Source: an uncultured Porphyromonadaceae bacterium (GTDB lineage Bacteria > Bacteroidota > Bacteroidia > Bacteroidales > Muribaculaceae). Taken from it: a DNA stretch of 46,740 bases. Position 1 is the stretch's first letter, and each line of letters begins with the position of its first letter. A program made the translations under genes and the position numbers. The stretch spans positions 160,835 to 207,574 of the forward strand of contig CAMWNP010000002.1 of the NCBI GenBank assembly GCA_947175645.1, written 5' to 3'. This document shows positions 23,561-32,015 of this stretch, in pieces. A model generated the notes under the pieces. It did no database searches. It saw only the letters and a program-made list of their open reading frames with translations, and was not told where the DNA came from.

Positions 23561-24138
23561 GCCTCGGCCTCCTCCTTAACCTTAATGCCGTAGCACTGGA
23601 AAATCAGAGCCTCAAACTGCTCTGCAACATACTCGGCCTTTTCCTTGCTGTTAAGCACAAGGGGGAAACCATAAAACGCATCCGTATACGAACACCGATA
23701 ACTCGTACTCGCACAGCGGACACCCGAATACTCCGCAGTAGTCGCAAAAGCAGCAGAAAGGAGCTTAATGCCCTGTCTTTTACGCTCGTCCTCGCCCATG
23801 TCGGCAAGCTCCTGCTTGGTGTAAAACCAGTATATCGGGCACCATGTAGTGCCGTTCTCATCGTACTGCTGGCCGTTGTTGAGAGCCTTGCAGATAACCA
23901 TGAGCTTGTAGGCCGCGCTGGCCATTTGCAGTGCCTCCTTGTCGCAGTCGGGAGTGCCACTAATCAAATGCTCACTCATGCCTAAATGGCGGCAGGCATC
24001 GCCGTAGGTTTTTATGGAGCGGAAATTAAACTTGAAAGCATCTGCTCCAAAAAGCTCTCTCAAAACCTCTTTGGTTTCTTCGCTGGCAGCATTGTAGTAT
24101 TTTACTGCATCAGCCTTATTTGCTGTTAATTGTTCCAT
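23557..24138 (-). CDS. Hypothetical Bacteroidetes phage protein
   Basis: A 193-residue protein with blocks such as CPIYWFYTKQELADMG and YTDAFYGFPLVLNSKEKAEYVAEQF. No catalytic motif seen. It overlaps the DUF4494-like gene by four bases and the gene upstream by 23 bases. Probably a Bacteroidetes-phage-specific family of unknown function. Confidence 0.7.
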   Translation of the reverse strand: MEQLTANKADAVKYYNAASEETKEVLRELFGADAFKFNFRSIKTYGDACRHLGMSEHLISGTPDCDKEALQMASAAYKLMVICKALNNGQQYDENGTTWCPIYWFYTKQELADMGEDERKRQGIKLLSAAFATTAEYSGVRCASTSYRCSYTDAFYGFPLVLNSKEKAEYVAEQFEALIFQCYGIKVKEEAEA

Positions 24139-24301
24139 TCTTAATGGTTTTGTTATTTATTAAATCTCTTAATGCTATTTGTGCGAGCCGTATTTTGTTG
24201 GCCAGCCGTAGGCTATTGGAGGGTATTGCCTTGAGGTTGGCAATATGCTGCTCCAGCACCTCCTCAATGAGCTTGGCGTTAGCCTCGGTTATGCGCCTCA
24301 T
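24116..24301 (-). CDS. Small helical hypothetical protein
   Basis: A 61-residue, purely helical and basic protein with no domain recognised. It overlaps both flanking genes (23 bases and 4 bases), which is typical of a real small gene in this compact operon. Confidence 0.55.
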   Translation of the reverse strand: MRRITEANAKLIEEVLEQHIANLKAIPSNSLRLANKIRLAQIALRDLINNKTIKNGTINSK

Positions 24302-25038
24302 AATGGCCTGCGGTTAATGTCTATTACCATGCCTGCGCTGGCAGCATATACACGCTTACCAGTAGCGGCCACGGTACGGTCTATAAACTGCGCCTCATCG
24401 CTGTTGCCATCGCTCAAGTGTACAAGTACAATGTTTCGTACAGCCTTGAGTGGGTTGCGCCGCAAAAAGGCTATGGTGTTGCCAATCTCCATGTGGCTTG
24501 TAAGGAGGCGGTCGCGTAACATGGCTGGCAGCCTCCCAGCGGCAATATTGGCCTCCAATCGCTCATCACAATAGTTGGCCTCAACAAGGTAGTGGTTTAC
24601 GTCTGTAAAAGTGTGCTGGCAGGCGTAGGTGTCAGTAAAAAACACCAGCTTGCCGCACTCCTCATGGCATACCACATACCCCACACATGGCACATCGTGC
24701 ATTACACCAAAAGGGTATATCGTAAAGCCTCCAGCTCTGTAGCCTTTGCCCTCCTCAACGGCCATGCAGTTGCGGCTTATACTCTTGGCCTCAAGCGTTG
24801 CCTGTAAGGCCAGCACCTTAATGCCAGCCTCGGCATATTCAGCCGCATATCCTGCATGGTCATTGTGAGAGTGGCTAACTATGCAGCCCACAACCTTTGG
24901 GAAGTTGTCAAAGCCAATGGCACGCTTTACCTCCTTGAGCTTAATGCCAGCCTCTATCACAAGGCTCTCATGCTTTCCGTCCAGCACATAGGCATTGCCC
25001 TTGGAGCTGGAGCCGATAACTTTTAGCTGCATAGTCAT
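24298..25038 (-). CDS. MBL-fold metallo-hydrolase next to RecT
   Basis: A 246-residue metallo-beta-lactamase fold protein. Metal ligands are intact: IVSHSHNDHAG (H-x-H-x-D-H, residues about 53-63), a second-shell His in FGVMHDVPCVG, the Asp in LVFFTDTY and HLSDGNSD near the end. MBL-fold hydrolases often sit beside recT in phages and may act as the exonuclease partner, as RecE/YqaJ do elsewhere. It lies six bases after RecT, so a shared recombination role is likely. Two adjacent ATGs (25038, 25032) are possible starts. Confidence 0.85.
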   Translation of the reverse strand: MTMQLKVIGSSSKGNAYVLDGKHESLVIEAGIKLKEVKRAIGFDNFPKVVGCIVSHSHNDHAGYAAEYAEAGIKVLALQATLEAKSISRNCMAVEEGKGYRAGGFTIYPFGVMHDVPCVGYVVCHEECGKLVFFTDTYACQHTFTDVNHYLVEANYCDERLEANIAAGRLPAMLRDRLLTSHMEIGNTIAFLRRNPLKAVRNIVLVHLSDGNSDEAQFIDRTVAATGKRVYAASAGMVIDINRRPL

Positions 25039-25044
25039 TACGGT

Positions 25045-25992
25045 TTAGAGTGGGCATTTACGGCCAGCAGCCTTGGGCTTGGGGGCGGCGGTAGCTGTGG
25101 CAGGTTCGGGTTGTAATACCTCTCCAGTAGCAGTATCTACCACCTCGGAGGCAGAGGCCGTTACGTCAATGTAGGGAGTAGTGGGGAGCGGTTCATGGGT
25201 GCCAGTGGAGAGCTGGGCGGCATCACGCTCTGCCATGGCCTCATCGGGGCGTGCCTCCTCATCCTCATCTTCGGAGGCTCCCAGCTCAACCTTGCAGGCG
25301 CGAGCAATCACGGTTTTCTTACACATTTGGTCGGTAAAGTTCTTATGCGCACCGCTCTGCCCCTTGGCTGCTCCCTGCTCCCATGATTTGCGGATTTGTG
25401 CAATGGTCATTACCTCAATGTGGCGGCTGCCATCTTTCATAACCACCACTGCATAGGCACCTATAATTTTGTTGATGTCAATGTTTGAAAGGTTGGTTTC
25501 GTGGCTCTCAAGCTGGTACTGGCCATTCTCATCTACGGAGTAGGCAAATTTATCGCCCTCGTAAATTACTTGCGGATGCACATCGGCAATCTCCGTGTCG
25601 CGCTTGGCTCGCATGAGCTTGCCACGGTAGTCCTCCCAAAATGAGAGCTGGTTTCCAGTAACTATAAAATAGCACTGCTTTTTGGCCACGCTCAAGCCCT
25701 TGATAACCATTTCAAGGAAGCAGTTACAAATGCTCTCCCTTGTGCATACATCAACTGCTGGGCGGTTGTTTTTGTCTGTTACCGTTTGCAGGTAGAGCCA
25801 TGCCAGTTTTACGGCATTGCCTGCATGGTAATTGGCTGGCAGAACCAGCTCGCCAGCCTCAGTCATGGCCGATACGCGAGTTAATACCATGTCGGCTGTT
25901 TCCTCTTGGAAACGCTTTAACGCTCCTGCGCTTTGCGAGAGGGGCACGTTGCTTGGCTGTGCCGCCTGTGGGGTGTTGTTTGTTGTGTCCAT
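25045..25992 (-). CDS. recT: RecT-family single-strand annealing protein
   Basis: A 315-residue RecT-like recombinase. The core spans about residues 40-230 with VDVCTRESICNCFLEMVIKGL, KKQCYFIVTGNQLSFWEDYRGK and AYAVVVMKDGSRHIEVMTIAQIRKSW, matching the RecT pattern of a conserved NPQLxxCLxxxGL-like helix and YxxQxxYRG-like strand. The C-terminal third is acidic, then Ala/Pro/Thr rich. It anneals single strands at phage replication forks or breaks. It lies between the SbcC-like ATPase and an MBL-fold hydrolase, which may supply the nuclease function. Confidence 0.88.
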   Translation of the reverse strand: MDTTNNTPQAAQPSNVPLSQSAGALKRFQEETADMVLTRVSAMTEAGELVLPANYHAGNAVKLAWLYLQTVTDKNNRPAVDVCTRESICNCFLEMVIKGLSVAKKQCYFIVTGNQLSFWEDYRGKLMRAKRDTEIADVHPQVIYEGDKFAYSVDENGQYQLESHETNLSNIDINKIIGAYAVVVMKDGSRHIEVMTIAQIRKSWEQGAAKGQSGAHKNFTDQMCKKTVIARACKVELGASEDEDEEARPDEAMAERDAAQLSTGTHEPLPTTPYIDVTASASEVVDTATGEVLQPEPATATAAPKPKAAGRKCPL

Positions 25993-26011
25993 TTCTTTCC
26001 TTGTTTACAGG

Positions 26012-27994
26012 TTAGTGTTTAATTATTTGGAGTTGTTTATCTCGGCTAACTATGAGCTGTATGCACTGGCTCAACATGGGGAGAGGGTCGTTAATACTCT
26101 CCACGTTATCGATAAAGCACGGCACATAGGTATCGTTAAAGCGGCAAATGGCATTTATAATGTCAATGCCAGCATTAACCCTGTCGGCAGCATTGAGGTC
26201 GCGGTATGGTACACCGCCAATGCAGCACTCACAGGTGGGAGTAATTGAGCCATTCAGCTTACGGTCAAACATAGTAAATGTTACCACGCTGAAAAGCTGG
26301 TTTACGCGCTGCTCAAGCGCATCAATATTTGCAAGCTGGAATTCTTTTGCGGCCTCCTCCTTGCCCTCCATTACGGAGAGCTGGGCATTTAGCTTTTTCT
26401 CCTCATCCTCCAGCTCCTTAATGCGCTTGTTGGTGTTGGCTATAAGAGTACGCACGTTGAGTTTGTCGCGGAGGCTGTCGCGTTTGACCTGTAATGTGGC
26501 CTTATCCTCCTTGAGGCTGGCAATAATACTGGCCTTTGCAGCAACCTCGGCATTTTCGCTCGGCTTTTCCAGTTCAGCCGTGCGGCGGTCGGCCTCCTGC
26601 TGGAGCTTTGTAATCTCCGCATCCCCAGCAATACGCTGGTTGGCAGAGATAACCACCACGGCCATTGCAGCCTCCAGTGCGCTCTGCTCTTTTGTAAGCT
26701 GGGCAGTAAGCTCTTTTATGCTCTTGTCGGCCTCCGTAATCTCGGCCTCATATTTGGCCTTGCGTTGCTTAATTTGTGTGGCCTCGGCCTCAAGGTTGGC
26801 CATGGTCTGCTCATGGTGGCGATTAAAATCAGCCTCCATGTTTGCTATTTTAGCAGCCTTATCGGCAGCCTCAAACTCCCTGTGGCAGGTAGGGCAAACC
26901 AAACGGCTCTCATCAATCACAAATTCCTCCTCATCGGCCGCATCCCAGCGAGTACGGAAATCCTCTGTGGCCTTTTCAATCTTGGCCAGTTCTTGCTGGG
27001 CGAACTGCTTGCGCTCCTCCTCGGCTGTAATACTGCGCTTGAGAGAGGCTATTTTGTTCCTATGGGTTGAGCAGGCCGTTTCATACTGGAACTGCTCCTG
27101 CTGGTATGCTGTACGGTGGTCATTGGAAAGCTGGAGTATTTTTGCCTTGAGCTGGTTGATATTGTTACGCTCGGCACGCTTTGCAGCCTCCTCGCCATCT
27201 ACAACCTTGCTGTTGTCGGCAATCTCCTCATCAATGCGCTCCATGGCATTTTCAGTAGCGGCTATCTCGGCCTCTATTTGTGCCCAGTTAGTGTCTGCCT
27301 CCGCATACTTTGTGAGGTTGTTGCGCTGCTCCTCAATGCGTATGGGGTACTGCTTGAGCTTTTCCTTAATCTCGTTAATGCAATAGCCCATGTGCTTTAG
27401 GTAGTCCTCAAGGCTGGTGTCGTGCAGCTCGTTTAGCACATTCATAAACTCCTCTTTTTGGCTGGCCACCTCGGCCATGCTGGGCACTACAACCATTTTA
27501 GAAAGAAGCTCACGCTGTATGTTGGCTTGCAGGTTGGGGAAATAGCTGGGGTTAGTAATTGTTTGGAAGAGGCCACGCTTGCACAGCCCATCTACATAGG
27601 CTTTGTAATCAGTTTCAGTGTACTTTTGGCCATTGATGTAATACTCGGAGGGGAGAGAGAGGGTTTGTTCATTCTTGCCCTTTGTCTTAGTCCATTTCTC
27701 AATGAGGCAGCGTTTAAGCTCTACCTGCTGGCCGTCCACCTCCAGCATAACCGTTACCTCATGGGGCAGGTCGGGTATTACTTTTCCGTTGGCATCTTTT
27801 GTGCGTATGCCAAAAGAGCTGCGCCCCTCGCTGTTCTCGCCATGCACACACCAGCCAAATGCATCTGCAATGGTGGTCTTGCCAGTTTTGTTTGCTCCCA
27901 GTATCTGTGTGAGCGTGGGGCTAAACTCCACTATGCGCTCACCCAGTATGCCCTTAAAATTAAGGGTTTTGAGCCATAAGATTTTTATTATCAT
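26012..27994 (-). CDS. SbcC/Rad50-like SMC-family ATPase
   Basis: A 660-residue SMC-type ATPase. The N-terminal P-loop ILGANKTGKTT (residues about 31-41) is followed by a long coiled coil. A CPTC zinc-hook motif is near the middle (about residue 370), though unlike Rad50 only one is seen per chain, as expected for a dimer. The C-terminal head has the signature LNAADRVNAGIDI and the Walker B/D-loop VPCFIDNVESIND. Phage SbcC-like ATPases work with a nuclease in recombination; here RecT and an MBL-fold protein follow directly. Confidence 0.85.
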   Translation of the reverse strand: MIIKILWLKTLNFKGILGERIVEFSPTLTQILGANKTGKTTIADAFGWCVHGENSEGRSSFGIRTKDANGKVIPDLPHEVTVMLEVDGQQVELKRCLIEKWTKTKGKNEQTLSLPSEYYINGQKYTETDYKAYVDGLCKRGLFQTITNPSYFPNLQANIQRELLSKMVVVPSMAEVASQKEEFMNVLNELHDTSLEDYLKHMGYCINEIKEKLKQYPIRIEEQRNNLTKYAEADTNWAQIEAEIAATENAMERIDEEIADNSKVVDGEEAAKRAERNNINQLKAKILQLSNDHRTAYQQEQFQYETACSTHRNKIASLKRSITAEEERKQFAQQELAKIEKATEDFRTRWDAADEEEFVIDESRLVCPTCHREFEAADKAAKIANMEADFNRHHEQTMANLEAEATQIKQRKAKYEAEITEADKSIKELTAQLTKEQSALEAAMAVVVISANQRIAGDAEITKLQQEADRRTAELEKPSENAEVAAKASIIASLKEDKATLQVKRDSLRDKLNVRTLIANTNKRIKELEDEEKKLNAQLSVMEGKEEAAKEFQLANIDALEQRVNQLFSVVTFTMFDRKLNGSITPTCECCIGGVPYRDLNAADRVNAGIDIINAICRFNDTYVPCFIDNVESINDPLPMLSQCIQLIVSRDKQLQIIKH

Positions 27995-28009
27995 AAGTCT
28001 TGCAGGTTG

Positions 28010-28342
28010 TTATAAGGTTGTACCTCTAAAAATATCTTCTCTAATAGCCTCCTCAACTGCGAGTGCTTGCAGTATCTCTGCCTTGGAGTATATGAGGGGG
28101 CTGTTTTGCTTTGTGCCCTTGCGGCGTGGCTTGAGAGTGCCGTCTTGCACTTTGCGCTTTAGCCATGCCTCGCCATGCTCCCACTGGCCGCCAAACTCCG
28201 TATCACGCTTGCGCAAAAATGCGTATGCTTGGCGTTGGGTAAGTTGGTCGCTCTTTGGCTCCAGTGTAGCAATGGCCTTGGCAGCCCCACACGCGGCCAC
28301 ATTTTGCAAAAATTTGCGCACTTTGTATTGCTCATTCTCCAT
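28010..28342 (-). CDS. Hypothetical protein with DNA-binding-like basic region
   Basis: A 110-residue basic protein (KRKVQDGTLKPRRKGTKQN in the middle) ending in an acidic helix. A winged-helix or excisionase-like fold is possible. No clear family; located between the TM protein and the SbcC-like gene. Confidence 0.6.
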   Translation of the reverse strand: MENEQYKVRKFLQNVAACGAAKAIATLEPKSDQLTQRQAYAFLRKRDTEFGGQWEHGEAWLKRKVQDGTLKPRRKGTKQNSPLIYSKAEILQALAVEEAIREDIFRGTTL

Positions 28343-28353
28343 GCTGCTGTGCT

Positions 28354-28665
28354 TTACAAGTTACCTGTTAAGAGGAGAGCAGCGGTAACTGCTGCCACAA
28401 ATCCGAAAATGAAAATCGCCACCTCCTTAAACTGGTCTTTGCGCTTGAGCTGGTTTGCATACTCCTCTACACCCAGCAGGAGGCATTCGTACTCTTTTAC
28501 TGGCATTTTGCCGTAATAGGCATTTACGGTATGGCCATCAACCAATACCAGCACCTCGCCACGTTTAAGGTTTGCCTCAACCTTTACACGGTCGGTAAAA
28601 GTGTGTACCATGAGGCTCTTTGCCGTTTCAAACTTGGTTTCCCAGTTGTATTTTTTCTTGCCCAT
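28354..28665 (-). CDS. Small single-span membrane protein
   Basis: A 103-residue protein starting MGKKKYNWETKF (28665); a longer frame exists upstream but overlaps the LuxR-type gene in another frame. The N-terminal 80 residues are a mixed cytosolic-type domain, and a C-terminal transmembrane helix (VAIFIFGFVAAVTAALLLTG) anchors it. Function unknown; a tail-anchored early phage protein could affect the host envelope or exclusion. Confidence 0.65.
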   Translation of the reverse strand: MGKKKYNWETKFETAKSLMVHTFTDRVKVEANLKRGEVLVLVDGHTVNAYYGKMPVKEYECLLLGVEEYANQLKRKDQFKEVAIFIFGFVAAVTAALLLTGNL

Positions 28666-28672
28666 ATACTTG

Positions 28673-29233
28673 TTATTTATTGTTACTGAAAAGGTTGTTG
28701 GTAGCTGCGTATCGGTTAAACTCGGCCATGTTGTGTAGCCCCAATTTTCGCAAACTTGCTTTGCGGTGGTTGGCCACGGTGTTAATGCTGATATAAAGGA
28801 GGTCGGCAATATCGCCATCGTTCTTACCCTCATAGCACAGGCGCATAACCTCAAGCTGTCGCTCACTCAATTTGCTGTCAAAAGCTGGCTGGCACAGGAG
28901 CTGGTCATGCTTACACTCTCCACGCAGAGGGCAGCTAACAAACTCAAAATTGAAATTCCATTGTGCGTCTATGTCTATGGTGTTGTCGTACACGCCAAAA
29001 TTGCACTTGATAAAGCGGCGCACGGCAAGGAAATCACGGTAATGTTTATTACCCTCGCTCCCTCGGTAAATCTCCATGAGAGCCTTGTATGCCGTGGGGT
29101 AATACTCCATAATTACGCCTAAAAAGGCTTGTATAAAATCGCTGTCGCTGGGCTTTAACTGGCGTTCTGCCTCGCCCTGTTCTTTCAGCGTTACCTCTCC
29201 TTCAGGAGTGGTGTAAAACTCTATTGCTCGCAT
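28673..29233 (-). CDS. LuxR-type HTH transcriptional regulator
   Basis: A 186-residue protein. The C-terminus is a LuxR/FixJ helix-turn-helix: LSERQLEVMRLCYEGKNDGD followed by LYISINTVANHRKASLRKLG (about residues 122-172). The N-terminal part contains a short Cys cluster (CPLRGECKHDQLLC) that may bind metal. It is one of the first leftward genes from the switch region and probably regulates the early or late phage program. It overlaps the upstream HTH gene by 13 bases. Confidence 0.85.
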   Translation of the reverse strand: MRAIEFYTTPEGEVTLKEQGEAERQLKPSDSDFIQAFLGVIMEYYPTAYKALMEIYRGSEGNKHYRDFLAVRRFIKCNFGVYDNTIDIDAQWNFNFEFVSCPLRGECKHDQLLCQPAFDSKLSERQLEVMRLCYEGKNDGDIADLLYISINTVANHRKASLRKLGLHNMAEFNRYAATNNLFSNNK

Positions 29234-29511
29234 TGTACTTTAGGGGGAAAGAGGGTTGTTACTGGTATCTGCAAATGCTCCGCAATGAGCTTTTGCTTTA
29301 GAGCATCGGGGCGTTGCACTCCCGATATCCACATTCTCACTGTCTGCTGGTGTACGCAACACAGCTCCGCTATGCTTTCTACAAATGCCTGCTTGGGTGC
29401 CTTTGTAGCTGGAGGCAGTTTGCGGTAAATATCGCCAAACTCAAGAGTGGCATAGTCCGCAGGGGTCAATTTTTCCATTTTTGGCTGTAAAATGGTTGTC
29501 AGTGTCTCCAT
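29221..29511 (-). CDS. Cro-like or early HTH regulator
   Basis: A 96-residue protein with a helix-turn-helix-like segment (AELCCVHQQTVRMWISGVQRPD) and a LIAEHLQIPVTTLFPP tail like that of XRE-family proteins. It is transcribed leftward opposite the CI-like gene, so it takes the position of Cro. The start may be 29511 or the ATG at 29478; the former leaves a short leader from the promoter at 29551-29558. Confidence 0.75.
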   Translation of the reverse strand: METLTTILQPKMEKLTPADYATLEFGDIYRKLPPATKAPKQAFVESIAELCCVHQQTVRMWISGVQRPDALKQKLIAEHLQIPVTTLFPPKVQCEQ

Positions 29512-29518
29512 TTTTTGT

Positions 29519-29614
29519 TATTTTTGCATCGTTAATATATTTTAGTGATGCAAATATACAACCAAATCTGCTGTCGTTCCAAATATTTCGACAACTTTTT
29601 TTGAAGTATTTTTG
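29519..29614. promoter_or_regulatory. Divergent repressor-switch promoters and operators
   Basis: Rightward -7 boxes TATTTTTG at 29519-29526 and 29607-29614; the second starts the CI-like gene 22 bases ahead. Leftward box TATATTTG (complement of 29551-29558) drives the Cro-like gene. An inverted repeat TTTGCATC (29523-29530) / GATGCAAA (29547-29554) overlaps the leftward box. A second palindrome TGTCG (29572-29576)-N12-CGACA (29589-29593) lies between the promoters. These are the natural operator candidates of the lysogeny switch. Confidence 0.65.
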
Positions 29615-29635
29615 CGGTAAATTATTTAATCTGTT

Positions 29636-30136
29636 ATGGGTCAGCAAAATAGCGTTGGCGAAAAAATTAAGGAATATTTTAAGGCACAGGGCATTTCTCA
29701 ACGGAATGCCGCTGAAATGCTCGGTACTACCCAGCAAGTAGTTGGCAGCCTGCTTAATGGCAGGAGGTTTGGTCGGCGCACCGCTGAAAAGTGGCATGAG
29801 GTGTTTGGCTTTAACCCTGCATGGCTCATTACTGGAGCTGGAGATATGTTTGAGATTGACAGCAAAAATGAGTGTACCGCAAAAACTGCTGTCACTATCG
29901 GGGCGGATGCAGTAGCCAGTGAGGTGCTAAAGTTAATTACCAATGGAGAGCTTTATCCTGCCTCCGTAGTAAAAGCCAAAGATGAGTTGATTGCAGAAAA
30001 GGACAAGGAGATACAGCGACTAAACAGGGAGCTGGGAGCCTTACGCAATGAGCTGGAACAAAAACGGCAAAAAAGCCTGCACACCTCCCACATGGTTAAT
30101 CAAGATGCAGAAGTATTGGCTGAATTGAGTAAATGA
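29636..30136 (+). CDS. CI-like phage repressor (HTH, no peptidase domain)
   Basis: A 166-residue regulator. The N-terminus has an XRE-type HTH (ISQRNAAEMLGTTQQVVGSL, residues about 20-39) followed by the Bacteroidetes-phage block FGFNPAWLITGAGDMFE. There is no S24-type self-cleaving peptidase; the C-terminal third is a coiled coil that may mediate dimers. Hence induction may not depend on RecA-driven self-cleavage. It is opposite the Cro-like gene across the switch region. Confidence 0.85.
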   Translation: MGQQNSVGEKIKEYFKAQGISQRNAAEMLGTTQQVVGSLLNGRRFGRRTAEKWHEVFGFNPAWLITGAGDMFEIDSKNECTAKTAVTIGADAVASEVLKLITNGELYPASVVKAKDELIAEKDKEIQRLNRELGALRNELEQKRQKSLHTSHMVNQDAEVLAELSK

Positions 30137-30360
30137 TTATGGAATATAAAAGCCTATTTGCCGTTGCGGAGGGTTTACTGCTGGCTTTGCTCAAGGGCAA
30201 ACCAGTAAATGTTAGCTCGCTCAATAATGCCCTCTTGAGTGTTAATATTGCCATTGATAATGCCTCGGTACTGGGAGAGCCAGTAAATGAGCTTGAGAGT
30301 ATGCGGAGAGAATTACTAACTATACGCAAAGCTGTGTGGTATGCGAACAGAGGAGAGTAG
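30133..30360 (+). CDS. Small hypothetical protein following the repressor
   Basis: A 75-residue, helical protein (ALLKGKPVNVSSLNNALLSV...). The start overlaps the repressor stop (ATGA-type), so the two are probably co-translated; 30139 is a second possible start. No domain recognised. Confidence 0.55.
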   Translation: MIMEYKSLFAVAEGLLLALLKGKPVNVSSLNNALLSVNIAIDNASVLGEPVNELESMRRELLTIRKAVWYANRGE

Positions 30361-30703
30361 AGCCATTGACAATGCTATCAAAAAGCGTTTTTTTGAGGCT
30401 ATCGGTATGCTCATGGCCAGCAAAGCCTTGAGAGGGCGGCAAACCTATTGCAGGCTGCACGATATAAACAAACGGCACTTTTATGAACAGGAAAAAAATA
30501 TTGAAAAGGCCATACTCAAACCTTACTGGCTGGTGCCACTGGTAGCCTACTACAATATAAATGCAGAGTGGCTGCTTACTGGCAAAGGTGGTATGTTTAA
30601 GCCAGCACCCAAACCACGAAAAGAAAGGGCTGGCAGGTATAAGAACCCACCAGCCCCAGCGGCCGCTCCTTTGCAGGGAGAGCTTAATCTTGAGGAGCCT
30701 TAA
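30341..30703 (+). CDS. Repressor-like protein with WLLTGKGGMF motif
   Basis: A 120-residue protein whose middle (WLVPLVAYYNINAEWLLTGKG) resembles the C-terminal segment that follows the HTH of Bacteroidetes phage CI-like repressors. The N-terminus is basic and helical (RGRQTYCRLHDINKRHFYEQ), so DNA binding is likely. It overlaps the previous gene by 20 bases and converges on the integrase gene with a 20-base overlap. It may tune integration or lysogeny. Confidence 0.7.
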   Translation: MRTEESRAIDNAIKKRFFEAIGMLMASKALRGRQTYCRLHDINKRHFYEQEKNIEKAILKPYWLVPLVAYYNINAEWLLTGKGGMFKPAPKPRKERAGRYKNPPAPAAAPLQGELNLEEP

Positions 30704-31973
30704 AGCCTACCAGCTCCAGCACTCGCCTGTTGGCCTCATCCTGCTTGCTGTAGTCTTTATCCAAATAAATATCCGTTATGCGCATTTGCTCATCCACATG
30801 GTTTAATGCCTCATGTATGGTGGCTTTGTCAATGTTTGCCTTGTTGCGTGCCAGTGTAGCCCATGTGTGGCGAGCTGCGTAAAACTCCAAATCGGGTATC
30901 TCTATCCCCTCCATGGCTCCAATGAGCTTTAGCCCTCGGTTAATATAGCCATTAAAGCCATTGGAGGTAGTATAACGGAGGTGGAAATCAAAAACACGTT
31001 GCCCTGTTGGGTCACGGTATTTCTCCACCAGCGGCATTACACATGGCTCTATCTTTATGCTAATTGTTGCGTGGTCGGCACGCCTGCTGGAGGTTTTTGT
31101 GCGCTGGTAAGTAATGCGGTCACCCTCAATGCAGGTGCAGTTATACAAATCAACGCTATTCATGCCAATTAGGCCAAAGGAGAGCAGGAACATATCGCGT
31201 GCCAGCTCTTGCCTTGAGGTTGGGTACTTTGCGCTGTTTTGGTAGCCAACGCGGCGCGGCACTCGCATAATGGCCTGTAGTTGCTCAATGCTTATGGAGC
31301 GTTTGCGAGTGAGAGGAGGGCGCGGCACTTGGAAACGCTTAAATGGGCTTAACGGTATGCGTATAATGCCTGCATCTTCATCATTATACATGGCTTTCGC
31401 CTTGTTGTGGAGTATGCGGATATTACCCAAATATAGGGAGGGCGCACGCTCTCCTTTTGTCCTGTTTGGGCGTGCTGGCTCATTCAGTAGGAATTTGCAG
31501 AAATCAGTGAGGAGTTTAACCGTAACCTCATGTATTGAGAGGGTGTCGCGTTTTAGGAAGCGTACCAGTGCATTTACAGCACTCTCATAGCTGTGCGCTG
31601 TGCCAACTCTGCCAGCCGCCTCTGTCTCTTTAATTACCTGTCGGGAAAAGGCAATAAAATCAAGCTCAAATATTCCGTTATTCCTGTTGTAGTTCTGTAT
31701 GTAGTCCACCACTTGCTCAATGCTCATTACATTGGCTCTCTCAATGGGCAGAGTGGCCACAATTTTTTGGTAGCCATCAATCGTGCGCTTGAGTGTGTCA
31801 TTGACTTGGGCGTTCTTGATTTTAAGCCCTCGCGTTAAATCCTCCTTTGTTACAAATATGGAGGTGGGCAGGTGTTTACGCTTTCGGTTGTGCGTAACTC
31901 TAATTTTTACGTTGTATGTGCCATCTTCTTTGCGGTGGTGTGCATATACAACGGCCTTAAATGTTGTACTCAT
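30684..31973 (-). CDS. Tyrosine recombinase/integrase (first catalytic Arg replaced)
   Basis: A 429-residue integrase of the Bacteroidetes tyrosine-recombinase type. Catalytic-core landmarks: Lys293 in TYQRTKTSSRR, Arg368 in EFYAARHTWAT, His392 in ALNHVDEQM and the nucleophile Tyr403 in ITDIYLDKDY. The usual Arg I block (LRGM) reads SFGLIGMNSVDL, with Ile269 in place of Arg. The CTnDOT integrase also lacks Arg I. The N-terminal arm-binding and core-binding domains are present. It lies beside the tRNA-Arg, so it is the integrase of this prophage. Confidence 0.93.
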   Translation of the reverse strand: MSTTFKAVVYAHHRKEDGTYNVKIRVTHNRKRKHLPTSIFVTKEDLTRGLKIKNAQVNDTLKRTIDGYQKIVATLPIERANVMSIEQVVDYIQNYNRNNGIFELDFIAFSRQVIKETEAAGRVGTAHSYESAVNALVRFLKRDTLSIHEVTVKLLTDFCKFLLNEPARPNRTKGERAPSLYLGNIRILHNKAKAMYNDEDAGIIRIPLSPFKRFQVPRPPLTRKRSISIEQLQAIMRVPRRVGYQNSAKYPTSRQELARDMFLLSFGLIGMNSVDLYNCTCIEGDRITYQRTKTSSRRADHATISIKIEPCVMPLVEKYRDPTGQRVFDFHLRYTTSNGFNGYINRGLKLIGAMEGIEIPDLEFYAARHTWATLARNKANIDKATIHEALNHVDEQMRITDIYLDKDYSKQDEANRRVLELVGFKAPQD

Positions 31974-32015
31974 TACGTTGTTTTCTTGCAGGTTATATGG
32001 CTTGAAAGCTCCATT

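Noticed and set aside
26148..27386. 412-residue open frame antisense to the SbcC-like gene
   Set aside because: Ser/Leu/Ala-rich composition is the complement of a Glu/Lys coiled coil; the SbcC-like gene is clearly real.
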